Shown here one piece after another: positions 35,800 through 50,315 of a stretch of 64,000 nucleotides of DNA. The stretch spans positions 1-64,000 of the forward strand of contig JALJEE010002622.1 of the NCBI GenBank assembly GCA_023231475.1, in the 5' to 3' direction. A model generated the notes under the pieces. The model saw only the letters and a list, made by a program, of their open reading frames with translations. It ran no database searches and had not been told where the DNA came from. Within the stretch, counting starts at the first letter, position 1; each line of letters begins with the position of its first letter. Made by a program: the position numbers and the translations under genes. Origin of the DNA: Seison nebaliae. Lineage: Eukaryota > Rotifera > Pararotatoria > Seisonacea > Seisonidae.

Positions 35800-37062
35800 G
35801 AGGAGAACAAGAAGAAAATTGGCATCGATTCTGAGAGGGGGAGCACCATCGAATAAAGATTGATTGCTCGACTAAAAGAATTTCCTTCATAACGATCAAC
35901 GGACAATTAATCGTTGTCGCTTGACTCGCTCATTCATGCCCATCTTATAAAAGCATGTTGTTGTTGTTAATATTATTGTTGATGATGATGATGATGATTG
36001 TCATCGAATAGACGTAAAAAAAAAGGAAGAAGGAGAATGAAAGAATGATTTTCTATTCTTTTAGAAATATTATGAAATAATCATCCTCTTTCCTTTCCCT
36101 CATCATCTTATCGATGCATCGAAAGTACATCGGTCAATTATCATCTTTCATCCAACATTCAGGACTATTTGATGTTGATGTTGATGAAGGAATAGAACTG
36201 AACAGAATTCATTAAAATTCAGAACACTTCATATTTCCTGCGATAAATTGTCGTTCAAAAAAAAAAAAAAAGAAACTATTTAGTCGCCTCCAATTATTTA
36301 TTCATTATCACAATTCATTCCGTATCATTCCCGATGAAAACATCATTAACGATTTAGAGAAAATTGATGAAAGAAAGGAAAGAATGTGATAATGAGAACA
36401 GGAGAATCTTCTCAATCATTCTTCTTTCTTTCCATCAATTTCCTCTTCTGATTTATCAACTAATGCAATTGGAATAATAATGATAATGATGATGATAATA
36501 ATGACCTAATGATGCGAATGATCAAATCCTATAAAAATTATTTAAGAATTCTCATTTCTCATTCCTTCTCAGAAAAACATATCAATTTCATCAATTTCCT
36601 TCTTTGATTGTTTGTTAGAGATAAGTTATTTCCTTCGTTAATTATTTATGCAGATTGTCAACATTCCTCCGGATCGATTTTCTCAGAATTGATAAATAAA
36701 TTCTTGTGCTAATAAGAAAAAATCAATTCGAATCGAATAGCAATGCCAATGTGTCATTGCAGTATCAAAAGTATGAACAAAAAGAAGAAATAATAATTTT
36801 TACGGAAAACAACTTTTGCGTTCCGTCAAATCTCTTTCCAATCCCCAACAACAACAACAACAACAGATTATTCTTTTCCTAATCCATTTCCTCGTCATTG
36901 TTCGTCGAGATGAAATTGAATGTACTATCAGACAAATGAATCGTTCAATTGAATGTCATTTTGAGTGATAATCTTCTCCCAACATCCTCACACATCAATA
37001 GTTCTCACAAAAGAAAAAAAAAACCGTTTTTCTTTCTCATTTAACGGAAATATTCAATCGTT
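35800..37062. other. Intergenic, upstream of the tail-anchored protein gene
   Basis: AT-rich sequence with short ATG/GAT runs (35980-35998) and CAA repeats (36845-36864). No coding frame or RNA gene seen. Confidence 0.5.
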
Positions 37063-40000
37063 ATGCATTCGTCTTTATCAGCCGCATCTTATCATCCGAA
37101 GAAACATCGGAATAGTGTCGCTGCTGGTATCAATTCAAAATTATCGATTCAACCTCAACTCTATCATCGACGGAAGGAGAGTTCCATCGTTCCCGGTTCT
37201 CATGGAATTCTTTCTCATCAATCGCTCTCAACCTCCACTAAAAATGATCAACATCATCAACATCATCATCATCAACACCACAACCACCAACAACAACAAC
37301 AACAAAATCATCGATCAACTAATAATAATTATTCGATATTCCAACAACAACAACAACAACAACAACAGAGACAAGGAAAGAATTGTTCGATATTTAATTC
37401 GACGAAATTTAATAAAGAATTTTTGGATTGTCGAAGTGGTTCGAAGAGTTTCATTTCATCATCCTCCTATAACACGATAGCACACAAATTGCCCAATCCG
37501 AAGCAATTACTCACACATGAATTACATCAACACAGTTACAATAACGAACATGATAGTGGTAAATGGAAAACGGAGAATTCGCCGAATAATAGTTTGGATG
37601 AGAATCAGAATATCCTTTTCAAAACCGACGCTACTTCAAGGAGAATGTCATTATTACGTATAATGAATCATCGCAATCATTTATCTGCACAAGACAACTT
37701 GTTATATAACGACGTGACGATGGAGAAAGGTAATAAGAATCATTCCTTCCTCTCACCAGATGACAGTAACGGAATTATACGATCCTCATCTCATGGTCGT
37801 GCTTCCACTTCCTCACTCTTTCAAAACTATCAAACAATCGACATACGAATGGATGACGCACAATCAAACCGCAAATCATTAACAGCCGCCACATCGCCAC
37901 TCGGAAAGAACACACTTTGCCCACCCCAATGGAAGAACGGAAGAATTTGTAGTAATGACGATCTCCTCAATAAGAAAAAAGTGGAGAGTCGACGAGAACG
38001 TTTCATTCGACGCATCTCCCAAATCTTCAACACCTCGTCAGATGGACGTTGTGAATCGGCCGATATTTTCGACGTAGAATCCAATGAGAATCATTCGCCT
38101 CATCCACAATCGTTGAAGAAAATTGGAAAAAATTCAAAAAAAAATTCAAATCAATTCATCAATCCAAAACTCCTTCACACGTCTCTCAATCATCTTTTGC
38201 CTCATTCGTTCGACGAACAACAATCATTCGCTCAGAGAACGAAAGAACAGAAATTCCACGAGAATTCCTCTCAACGTCATTTACTTTATACGGACGATTC
38301 GTCACTCACAATCGACGTACATCAACCAATGAGGAATTCCCTTAGTAGTACGGCTGCTTCGGCAATTTCGAAAGAATTGACTGATAAGAATCTCATTCTC
38401 ATCAACAATCAAGGTTCCACAGAGTTGATTGATCAACAAAATATTAAACATCTTTCAAAACCATCATTGGTGGGCGAGATGGTGAGAAAAGAAGAGGAGA
38501 AAAGTCAATCGAAAGCACGTTCATCTTTACCGTTATCACTCTATCATAAGATTTCACCGATGATTGATAATCGAACGACAATTAATCAACGAATGCCATC
38601 GATAGTTCTCAATCAAGACTCGCAAGATATCGAGACGAAAGACACGTGCGAATTAATCGATGGACATCACACAAAGAAAGAATCAGATCAACAACATTTA
38701 AGAATAAAAAATCTTTTATATTATGATCAACGGAATAGTATGTCAGATGCTGACCGTTATCAATTATCGAACATCGATGACAATGACGATATTCCGATAG
38801 TTATCATAAATCATCGAGAAAGTAATTCAAATTTGAATAAGAAGAATGATGATGATGATGATGATAATAATGATGATAATGATGATGGTAATGAAGAAGA
38901 TAAAATTAATGAAATAATAGAGAAAAATGAAAGAATTTTAAATGAATCGATAAAAATTAATTCAAATATTTCTATTCAACAAAAAGAAGATAAATTAAAC
39001 GGTTCTTCAAAAAACATAATGGACGACAATAGAGAGAAGACGGAGAAAATGAGGAGGAATTTACATAAATTTCTCGAGACTGAACGATCGACGGGAATGG
39101 ATCGATTGACGATGATGAGTCAGACATTATTCGGACACAATTCACAATATATCCATTCCAATCATGATAAGACAACGTGTTCAACGAACGATGTGAATGA
39201 TGTGACGAATGGATGTCTCTTGATACCGATGAAGAAATTGATGAGAGATGGAACGTCGAAAGAACTTTATCGATTCTCGTTGCAAGAAGATGGTAGAATG
39301 AAAGTGCATCAACCCGAAAGGAGAATGGAAAAAACGAGTCCCTTCTACATTTATTGTTCGGCACCCAATTTGAACGAATACGAATATCCATTTGCAAATA
39401 TCCGGAAAGTTGACAATCTCTCCACCAAATCCACTAATTCGTTATGCGAACGACATCGACGACAAAGAGATGATGACACAATCGAACAGAGAAGGATGGA
39501 AAACGGGGATGAATTGAAGAATGAACTTTCAAATAAGAAAAGGAGGAAAAAGAAGAAAAAGAAGAAAAAGAGAAATGATTTAGAGAGTCGATATCTTCCC
39601 GATAAATTAATTCTGTTGAATGAAATTAGAAAGAAAGAAAATAATAATAATAATAATAATAATAAGAAGAAGAAGAAGAAATGTGAGAGACGACGAAATG
39701 ATATGATTTGTGAGAATGATGAGATGATCAACAATTCAAATTTGGTTAAGAAGAAGAACAATAACAACAACAATAACATTAATTTAACATTGAGTCATTT
39801 GAAGGAGGAGAATATAAATAATATTTCAAATTCGAAAAATTATCCTGATAAGACGGAGAAAGATGAAGAAGGGAAGAAATTGATGAATTTGAAGCAACAA
39901 CAAAATTTACAGGATCGAGAATTATTCTTCTCGTCCATATCGAAAGCGAATGATCGATTGATGAGTTATGATAATTATTGCTCGTCATTCAATCCATCGA

Positions 40001-40297
40001 AAAACCGTTTTTATTTTAATCAATTGAAAGATGAGAATAGTTACTGGAAATCGTTTCATGAGAAACATCCCATCGTCTCACCTAACGACTTCTATCGACG
40101 CTTCATCAATCAGACGATGCATCACAATAAAACCGATCCATCATCATTATTCAATCAACTTCCATGTACGATCGACAAATTCGATTATGATATTCAAGAG
40201 GATATCATCGAAAATTTCAAAGAAACTCTCGTTTATTTTTATTTGAAGAAACAACGCGAAGAACATGAAGAACAACAACGACGTCTATTCATCTATC

Positions 40298-40328
<31 letters not shown>

Positions 40329-41454
40329 GAGATTGAAGGATGAACAAACGATAATGATGAAAAATAAGATGATTGGGAAAGACGAGTCGACAGACGACGA
40401 CAAATTGAGAAAAAAGAAAGATCGATTTGTTCGATTGACGAACGAGGAATATTATCAGTTACATTTGGAACATCATCAACGATATCTGGTGATGTTGAAA
40501 CGACAACAAGAGTTGTTGAAGGAAATCGATAAACATCAGTCGAAGAAAGCGTTGAACATTTCCATCAATTCAAAATTGCATTCATTCTTCACATCATTCT
40601 CAAATGGGAAAAAAGGGAAAATTCTTCGTCGTTCCTCGTCCCCGCCTTTATGGAAAAGAGATAATTCAAATCGTTCATCTCAACGAAGTCAAACGACTAA
40701 ATCGATCAAAGATCGAAAGGAACATCGTCGATTGGAACAGAGAACTCGTATGCGAATATCGTCATTGGTGACGATTGAGGACGAGGAGGAGAACGAAGAA
40801 GATTTCGATAAGCTTAGGAGTAATTTAGATGGTGGAAAATGTTTGGTGAGCAAACTGAAAACGAAACAATATAAGAAGAGCAAGAAATTGATAATTGAGG
40901 AACATTTACATAAATTGTTCAATCGAACTAAACTCATAAGTGAGAATGAGAGGATTTCACCCGAAATTGAAACCGAAACAGAAATCCGTCATTCTCTCCA
41001 TAATTCGAATCATTCGAATCAGATACATGACGAAACAGAAACTAATATCTCATTGAAAAAGGAGGAGAATAAAAAGAAAAAAAAACAAACGGAAAGTCCT
41101 GACAAAACTTCATCGAACAATTATAGTAACATCAATTATATAGATGATGGTGATGGTGATGATAATGAAATTGATGGGGATGATGAGGAGAAGAAAGAAA
41201 ATGAAATTGATGAAAATGAAAAAGAAGAAAATGAAGATAATCTCATCGACAACAACAACAACAACAACAAGATGATGAATGAGAAGAAATCGTCATTTGT
41301 TGGTGAGAGAAATACTAAAAATTATTTCCATTCATCACCATCCTTCATCAACTCTTTATGTCGTTGTTTGAGACCGCCGCGTTGTTATGGCGACCGATAT
41401 TTATCAATCTTGTGTCTTATTTTCATTATACTTGTCACATTGATTACATTGTAA
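37063..41454 (+). CDS. Large low-complexity tail-anchored membrane protein (1463 aa), family unknown
   Basis: A single open frame without visible introns. The protein is dominated by polar low-complexity sequence: His/Gln runs (residues about 65-105), Asp runs (about 600-615), Lys/Arg stretches (about 825-845), Asn runs and a Gln run near residue 1080. Unlike a random repeat, it also has ordered-looking basic segments such as SRRERFIRRISQIFN and a helical Glu/Gln stretch at 1060-1170. The extreme C-terminus is a single hydrophobic segment, YLSILCLIFIILVTLITL, preceded by CRCLRPPRCYGDR. This predicts a tail-anchored protein with nearly all mass in the cytosol. There is no signal peptide. I do not recognise a family. 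KASH-type or synaptic tail-anchored scaffolds are possible only by layout. Confidence 0.82.
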
Positions 41455-41979
41455 TTTCCTATTTCTCTTAACTCGATTTTCAACTTCAACAATATCATCT
41501 CATCACTAATCCAATTTATAACACCAACTAACATTGTCATCATCATCATTATCATCAATGGGTTGATGAGAGAGTGATGAATGAGAATCTGCACAACAAC
41601 TGCACAAAAACAAACATGAGAAGAAGAAGGAAAAGAAGAAGAAGAAGAAGGAGAACGGAAGGTTGATTCAACGTGACTGGATTGTCTCGTTTATCGATCG
41701 TTTTCGGAAATGAAACTGACATGACGGAGAGTGAGGAAAGTTGTTCGACGCAAAATCAAAAACGAACGATCAGACGATGAGGCAATATTGAAGAAATTAT
41801 ATAATTAAATTTCTATTTGACAATTTCTTTAAGTTCCCATCATTTCCTGAGTTATCTCCATCATTCCACGCACACTCATCCATACGCACCCCCAGTTCAC
41901 GCACATAACCATCTCGGTTGATATTTAACGTCTCCCAACAATTGTGTATGTTTGTGCATTTATCTATCTATTTATCTCC

Positions 41980-42047
41980 GTGTGTGTGTGTGTGTGTGTG
42001 TATGTGCGTGCACATGGGTGTGTAAATGTGTGTGTGTGTGTGTGTGT
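41980..42047. repeat. (TG)n microsatellite
   Basis: Long, slightly interrupted TG tract in the 3' flank of the tail-anchored protein gene, just before a likely poly(A) signal. Confidence 0.9.
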
Positions 42048-43340
42048 ACGGGTTCATAAAGAAATAAAACTTGCTGCAAATTAATCTATTTGTTGTCTCA
42101 CATATTGATATCTTCTCGAAATAAGTTTCTTCTCATTGTCTCAACATCCCTCCTCACATCTACTTTCTTTTTGTTTGGAGGGAGGGATGAGAAAATAATA
42201 TGAGAATTTCCAACGGAATAAAATTGATCATCCTCAATTTGCACGAAGAAATAAAATCACAAATATCTTTTGGAAACAACAAATCATCATCGTTCGCGAT
42301 TATCCTTCAATAATCATTATCGAAATAGATTCCTCTTAACTTTCACTTAAAGAATTTTCCCTTGCACTTTCGTTCGTTACTTTCCTTCGTTCCGACATGC
42401 CGCTACACTTTCTTGATCGAATCAAGTTAATTCCATCGTAATTGTCAACATGATCGTCTCGATCTCCTGCACATCCTTCCTCTCATTTCTCTATTCCTTC
42501 CTATACACAAGAAATTATCGCCCCAAATCTGTCTTACTAATACATTGCGCTTTCCACATAAACTTCGACGGTTTCCCAACCATCTCCCTCGAAAGACGAT
42601 GAGAGAGATAACTGAAATCAGAGACAAATCCGTCACCTTCTCCCATCCGATTCGACTGGAACGGTTGAGAAAATTTGAAATTTATTTGAAAAGAAATTTT
42701 TTGAAAAAGTGGAGGGGAGAACGGATGTCAATGGAAAGAAAGGAAAGTTGTTGGTAAATGATAAATGAGATGCGAATAATGATGGAACAATTTTCAGATT
42801 ATCATCGTCATGTACTTTTTTGGGGGAAGGATAAAAAAACTAGAAATGATGAACATAAGAACGACGGAGAATGTTTGCTGTTGATGACGTCTATTGTTTG
42901 AAAAAAAATTTTTTTTTTCAAAAGTTTTCTTTTCCATTATTCATTCATCTTCTTCTGCTTCTTCTTCTTCTTCTTCCTTCTCCCCCTCCCTCCACTACTT
43001 AGCAGAGAAAGAATGACGATTATGATGGGAAGAAGAATAAAAAGAAAATTCATAAAGAAGAAGTTCTCGATCAAAAATATTTTGTGTATCTTCTCTCTCT
43101 CTCTCTCTCTCTCGTCCGTTGTGCACACAAAAATAATCGACGGATGAACAACATGACGTCGTCATTATCATCATCATCGTCTTCGTTGTTGTTGTTGTTG
43201 TTGTCGTCGTCGGCGACTTTGAAGGAGGGATGATATTTACGAGATAGAAATTACAATTGATTTTCTTCTGATAAATATTTTGTTATTTTCAATTGGAAAT
43301 ATCAGTAGATTCACATTTTGATTCACTTGTCTCTTCACTC

Positions 43341-43390
43341 GGTGTGTGTGTGTGTGTGTATGTGTGTGTGTGTGTGTGGGTGCGCGTGTG
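43341..43390. repeat. (TG)n microsatellite
   Basis: Interrupted TG tract ending in a GTGCGCGTGTG stretch; no gene attached. Confidence 0.9.
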
Positions 43391-45302
43391 AGCAATTGGA
43401 TGAAATCTATTGGAAAATGAATTCATAACCGAACCAATTCCATGTTGAGCAGAGAAGTATTACTTAATAATTGTGTTGCTCATTTCAAATTCTATCCAGT
43501 TCATTCATCGAATTAGCACTTATATTCAATTCAATTCAATTCACTCATGCTCCTTTCACTTATTCATTCCTCATATTGATATATCAATTTATTGGAGACA
43601 ACGATTCCTCCCAGCAAACCATCTATGATTATTATGCCGATAACTATCCATTTCGCCAAGAAGAATTTCTTCCAAATCATCCTCCTCCCCCTCTTCTTCC
43701 TCTTCCTTCTATTCTCTCAATTCATCTATCAATCTTATCTCATCTAATCTCATCCAATTCAATTCAATTCAATTCCATCACTCACAATCATCTCAGTTCA
43801 ATTAGTCATCTAACTCAATCGATCCACAATCATGTTTTGGTCCAACACAATAAGTGCAACCTCGGAAAAAAGTTACTAATTCTCATTTCATTTCATTACT
43901 TTTTACCTCGTTCAATAATCATCATTAATCATGAGAGATATCGACGGAGAATTTGAATTTTATTAATGACATTGATAGGAAGTGAAATAATGAAAATTGG
44001 TGAGGAAAGAATTATTGATTTAACTCAGGAAACTGATTCCCATAAAAATGAAAACATATGTGTTTTCCTTCCTGTCTCTCCCAAATGGAAGGTCAAATCG
44101 ACATCATACCATCAATAAAAATAAATGATGGTATCCTCTTCCTCCTCGTCTGTCGTGGACGACATGTGCATAAGAACGGAACGATTGTTGTGAAATGTTG
44201 TGTAGGGGAGACATGTCCTCCAATTCCTTATCGAACAATTACAATTTTCTCCTTTTTTTTTCAAATTTATTCAAAATTCTCACGTGATTATTGTTGCTAA
44301 TCAGTTGAATGAAATGGCATTCGAATGCAATTTGATCGAGGTCATTTTTCGAAAAGTTCTTCCACCTAACCTACCATTTCCAAATACCCCTCAAAATGAA
44401 TTAGTGGAAAATGTTTTGTGGAAGAAACTAATTATTTCATTCCATCTTCAATACCATCTTTATTCAAGATTCCATTGGAATCATGATTTATTCAAGATAA
44501 TCTAGCCTCGTTCGAGATTCGTGCAGAAAGACATGTATCAGAACATGAGATTATCGATTATTAAAAGGAAACTAATTCGGCCGTATCAGGAAAAATATGT
44601 CATGTCCGAATATTTCCCCACCCGACTTTCTCCTACTACGAATCGGTCACGTAATTAATGATAAAGGATGGGCGAAAATTCAGAACGGATCATTGATATC
44701 ATAAGAAATGAGTTTAGTTGATCAAAAAAAAAGGATAAGAAGCAGTCGATGGAGGAGATGTTACGGAAGAATGAGATAATATTAATAAGAATACATTCCT
44801 CGCCTCCCCACCAATATCGGACAAGTAGAATTGAATAAGAAATTTCGAGAGAAATTCATTTCCATTTCCATCAAAATATCAACACCGAATTGGAGAAGGT
44901 ACATATGCTCGTCGTCATCGTCGGCGTGTTGTGGAGGAGAAATGTAATTTTCATTTATTGGAAAAAACTTTATTTATTTGGAGTATGATTCCCCTCGATT
45001 GGAATTGGAGAAATGAACAAGTCGTTCATGCTCCAAACACAAACGAACACACACACACACACACACAGACACATAGACACATAGACACACACACATTAGC
45101 ACACACAGTTCACGATGGGGAGTAATTGGTGAATGATCGGCCTCTAATCATAATGCTCCAAAAGGAAACAAATGAAAAGTTTACAGTCTAATAATGTCAT
45201 AAATTATGAAGAAGGGAGTATCGGATACATTTACCTTCTAAAAGAAATACATCTCATTCCCATTTTTCTCCTCTTTATTTATTCACACTGTTCTCCCCGC
45301 AG

Positions 45303-48300
45303 TTACCAGTTAACGGTAAGTCGCCTGTCTATCCTATCTTTCTCCCCATATTATTCATCCTGAATATCGACTGCTCATTTTTTTGTTGTTGTTGTTGTTG
45401 TTGTTGTCAGTCCTCCATCTCAACCAACACATATCGGGAAGTAGAAATTGGTAAGACGATATACGTTGAATTTACAGAAAAATACATCGGAAGAAGGTAA
45501 AGTTATAATAGAATCTTTCATTTATATGTCTGATGAGACACAATAATAATGATCATTCACATCAAATCCTAATCACCATTATCATTGTGATTTATTCTTT
45601 CGTATTCTTCCTCATCCTCCTCCTCCTCCTGCTCCTCACATCATTTCTCCAAAGATAAACATCGAAAATTAATGAGGCAATTCAAAATGGCGACGGAAAA
45701 AAAATCACAAAATTTTCTCTCATCCAATTTTTTGAGAGAATTGTCGATGAATTTGTCAGGTGATATTACAATCTCACAATTGAATAAGGGAAGATTTAGA
45801 GGAGATCGGAGAAAATTGAGAAGGAATTAAAAGTAGTTATTAAAAAGGTTTAGACGCACTTATGATTGGGAGAAAGATTGGGAGAGAATTTAGATGGTAT
45901 TCTATCGCCATCGAGATTGTTGAGTGGAAGGACAGAACAGGACAGGACACTCATTCATATCAATATTCATAGAATTATTCATTCCCTTCTCCCTTCATTC
46001 ATAATAAGAGGAGAAATTAAATAAGAAATATTCATGTATTTCCATCAACTCGATACAGGATAATGAAAGTGAATGAGAGTCATCGGGTCAACATGAAAAG
46101 TTTTAGCCGGAAAATTATTTGAAAAGAAAAGAAATTTTGCACAATTAGGGATTTGAGTAGTTTTTTTTTTTGAATGGAAATTTATCCATTTCAACTCCAA
46201 CTTAATAATGGATTAAATGAAGTTAAATGAATTTAATCGAAATGAAAGTGAATGGAGAAGATCGAGTGAAGTTTAATTAATATAGATGGTAATATAAACG
46301 GAAGTACATCCGCTTTGTATTAATGAAAATATAGAAGAGTTTCATGTCCTGGCATTCGCCAATCGGTCGTCATGACATTACATCCCAAACTTTTCCATTC
46401 GCCACTCATTAAAGTTTTTAAAAGGAAACGCTTATCAGAAAATAGTGTTGGAGTAAAAGTGATATAGGGAGATGGAAGGAATGAATGACGGAATAGGAGA
46501 ATGTTTACATGACAATTATCATAAGTATGGTGAAATGTATTTGAATATATTGATAATTATTGTGTTGAATTCCACCGCAATTATTTACAATTATCATTCC
46601 GAATGATGTTGAATGGGAGATGGTGTACTAGAAGGGATGGACATGACGAAATAATTTTATGGTTGTGCACTTTGTGAGCAGTGACCGAATGTCTTCATAT
46701 TCGCACATTGTCTAATGGTTTTTTTTTTTTTTGAATTTTGATTATTTTTCTTTGGATGTGTGGGGGAAAATGTGAGAGATTGTATGTGAGTGAGTGAAGG
46801 GATTGGAAGAAATTTAACTTTCACATTAGAAATGAGAGGAAGGAAAAGGAGTGGAATGAGAGAGAAAGGAACATTATCGACTAATATGATATTGGTGGAT
46901 ATGTATTTGTTCGTTTATGAAAGTAAAGTATATGCATCAATCAATTTAGTTTCGATTTAACTATTGATATGGATATAGAGGGATGGTAACAAATGTAAAA
47001 TAATGTCAATCTATCAATCAATTGGAAGGGAATGTACTAAATGTCCGATTGGACATGATATGACGGAAAGGACGGCGAATAATCATCGTATCGTTATCAT
47101 CAAGAGAATTGGTGGGAGATGACGGAAGGAGATGATTGTTTATGAGATTGGCGAGAAGCACTTTATTTACTAAACTAAACTAACTGTAAGCTAAGTTGAT
47201 CGAGTTAAGCAGATGATAAATTCGTCAATTTTCTCGTTATGAAAATAATTCTCATTTTTCGGACATCAGCAGTTTGAATGATTGAGGATGGAATGGGAAG
47301 GAGATTGAGATGAGAAAGTTGAAAATATTGTTTCATCGATATAAGACTGTTTTCCTTCATTCTTCCGTTATTGATGGGAGAAGGCAATTTATAAACGATA
47401 TCCATCTTTCCAGAGAAGATGTGCGGAGATGAGAGGATAGTCGGAGATTCAAACCATCAGGAGAAAGTTGAAAATGAAACGAATGATAAATAATCTGATG
47501 GGTAATGATAGTGATGATGAATATGGTAAGTAGATGATATACACACACATACACACATCGACACACATAGATATATATGCGTGGAATATGAAATTGATAT
47601 ATGTATATCTGGAAAGGATGTATGATGGAAAGAAGGAAAGGAAGGAATGAATGAAAGAATATTATTTGTAAAGAAATAGATGTGATATAAAATGGAAGAA
47701 GATTTTGATTTAATCATCAATACATGATGAGTTCATTATGAAAATAAATAAGTTGAAAGAATGTGAACTGGCAAATGGGATGCTTATCATTCCCCCTCTT
47801 CTCTATCGAGCGCTTAATCAGTTCTAATCAAAGAATCTATATCCATTTTCATCAACTAATCCATGTATATCAATCGAGTGAGTGACTCGATCAATTTCTC
47901 TAATTCTTCCTCTTTCATCAATTTACTTCATTATCAAATGAATGAATAATAATAATAATACTAATAATAATCATTATCAAAATGACCATCATCATCATCG
48001 CTTTAATAATTAAATAATTATAATAATAATTATTATTGTGAGGAATATTTAGATTTCTTCCAATCTCATCATCATCATCATGATTGGTCGTGAGGAGAGT
48101 AGATGTTTCCAAACATCATCTTCATTCCAATTCATTATCTGATGTATATGCAATTGTTACATATGTGCAGTAGAGGAAGAATGTTTTTGACGATTGGGAG
48201 AATGGGGGAAAAAGGAGATATTGGAACTAGAACTTTAAGAAAAATGGTAGCAATGTTCGTCGATCGACAAATGACTTGCTGTCAATCACACACGTATAAC

Positions 48301-49158
48301 ATTGAGAGAGTTTAGAGAGGAGAAAGGTCGAATAAAATTAAAAGAATTTTCTATTTTCCATTTTCAAACTTATTAAATTGTTGTTAATTTCATTGCGTAG
48401 ATTTGACAGTTAGTAAGGTCCATCGAGATTATGCATTAGCCTTACGAGGAAACAAACCATTTGGGACACATTATCAACCTTATCTCCACTATCCACAACA
48501 TCATTTACATCCGACTCAACATCTTCATCGTCTACCGGATTATAAAGATATCGGGAAGAGTCATTCCGTTTTCGCTCCAAGACACAATTTACATCCTCAT
48601 CACTTTCAACAACAACAACAACAACAACAATGTTATCCTCATCAGGAACAAGCACTTTATCAACAACAACAACAACAACAACAACAACAGTATAAATTGA
48701 ATAATGAGAATGTTTCATCGTTGTATTTGTCGTCGAATCATTATCAAGAATTGGTTGATTTGCCAAAAGTGAATTTAGGAGCGGAACAATTATCACATAA
48801 GCCAAACAGGGAACTACTAGTCAATCAGTTAGTGGATGAGAATATCAAATATTTTCAGCCAACGACTAATGTATCATCGTCGCCGTTAACGCGGCCCCAA
48901 TTGACGAGAGGGCGAACATTCAATTTTGACACGGAGAATTGGGCGGCTGGCCATTTGACAAATCCAATAATTCCCCAAACCACTCTCGGTCATTCCAACA
49001 ACAATAAAGAGAATTCTATCGGAATTATTAATGTTTCTTCAAATAACTCGAATCACTTATCTAAATCCATTGACATATCATACATCGAAGCACAAACTAA
49101 TCATTCACCTACCTATCATTCTCATCAGACATTGAACGATATCAAATTAGTTATATCC

Positions 49159-49216
<58 letters not shown>

Positions 49217-50283
49217 TTCAAAATCTAATCAGTAATCGAATAGTTGAAGGGAATGGAAAGAATGATGAAGATGTAGATGGAGAATGGGAGAAAAATAATA
49301 AACGGAAAAAGAAAACAAATGAACGAAGCATAAAGTTACGTTCGCCATTTCCTCAAAATTTTAAACGTCAGAAAGTTAACGAAGAGAAGAACGGTGAAGA
49401 GTTATCATTCGATTCATATGGTCATTCACATTACAATCGACTCTATTCGCCGTCTAGTGAGAGGCATCAGAATCCTAATTATTCATTATTATCATTGAAA
49501 ACTTTCAAATCGACGACTGCAACAAACAATCCCTCAAATACATCATCCGTCTCATCGAAGAAGTTAGCGGCAGGTGGTACATCCTTCCTCCACCTCCTTC
49601 AACTTCCCTTTCATTTTCTCCGAAAGAAGAATTCTTCAAACCGTCACACTCACCATCAACTTCCTGAAACGAGTCAGAACATCACCCAACAACAACAACA
49701 ACAACCAGAAGATCATGACAGAGATTTATATGATAAAGATTTGTTGAATCGAACTGAATCGTCGAAGGTAAATCGGAGAGGTAGTCAATCCGTTTCCCTA
49801 TCGAATCATTCATGTGATAAAGTGATAAATCAAATTTCGACACAACCCACTATTGGAGAAGAAACTCCGGAGAACAATTGTACATCATCTCCGAACTCGA
49901 CTCATTTGCGAAGTGAAGAAGAGAATCATCGTGAAAATCAGGAAATTTCTCATAAATCAATATCGGATATTAATCAGTCATTACACAACTCAACTAAACA
50001 GATTATTATGCCGCTCTTATCTCTCCGTAACTCATCGGCAGCAATGAATTACGCAGCATCAGGCGATGCCGCTAAAAACCTGATTTCCGTTGGCGCCGGT
50101 GGCGCTCTCATGGGTGCAACCGTCATAGGTAGTGGTGTCAATTATCGATTTTTCAATGCTCGTCGTGGGAAATATAATCCGAATTTTTATTTCAATCGAT
50201 ATATCAATCGACAACGACGACAAAAGAAATCGAATCGTCGTCGTTCCTCTCAAACGAACGATTCAACAACAAACAACAACAAC

Positions 50284-50315
<32 letters not shown>

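Larger units (their letters stand above)
41455..45302. other. Intergenic or intronic region with dinucleotide repeats
   Basis: It starts with the 3' UTR of the tail-anchored gene (AATAAA near 42063) and contains TG repeats (41980-42047, 43341-43390), CT/GA tracts (43091-43112) and TTG/TCG runs (43180-43215). A frame at about 43600-43680 reads YDYYADNYPFRQEEF and might be an exon, but no donor fits. CA repeats at 45047-45098. No gene is supported. Confidence 0.45.

Noticed and set aside
43471-43956. 161-codon plus frame at 43.5-43.9 kb
   Set aside because: Mostly low-complexity CT/CAATT-repeat translation; only a short internal part looks protein-like and no splice donor supports it.
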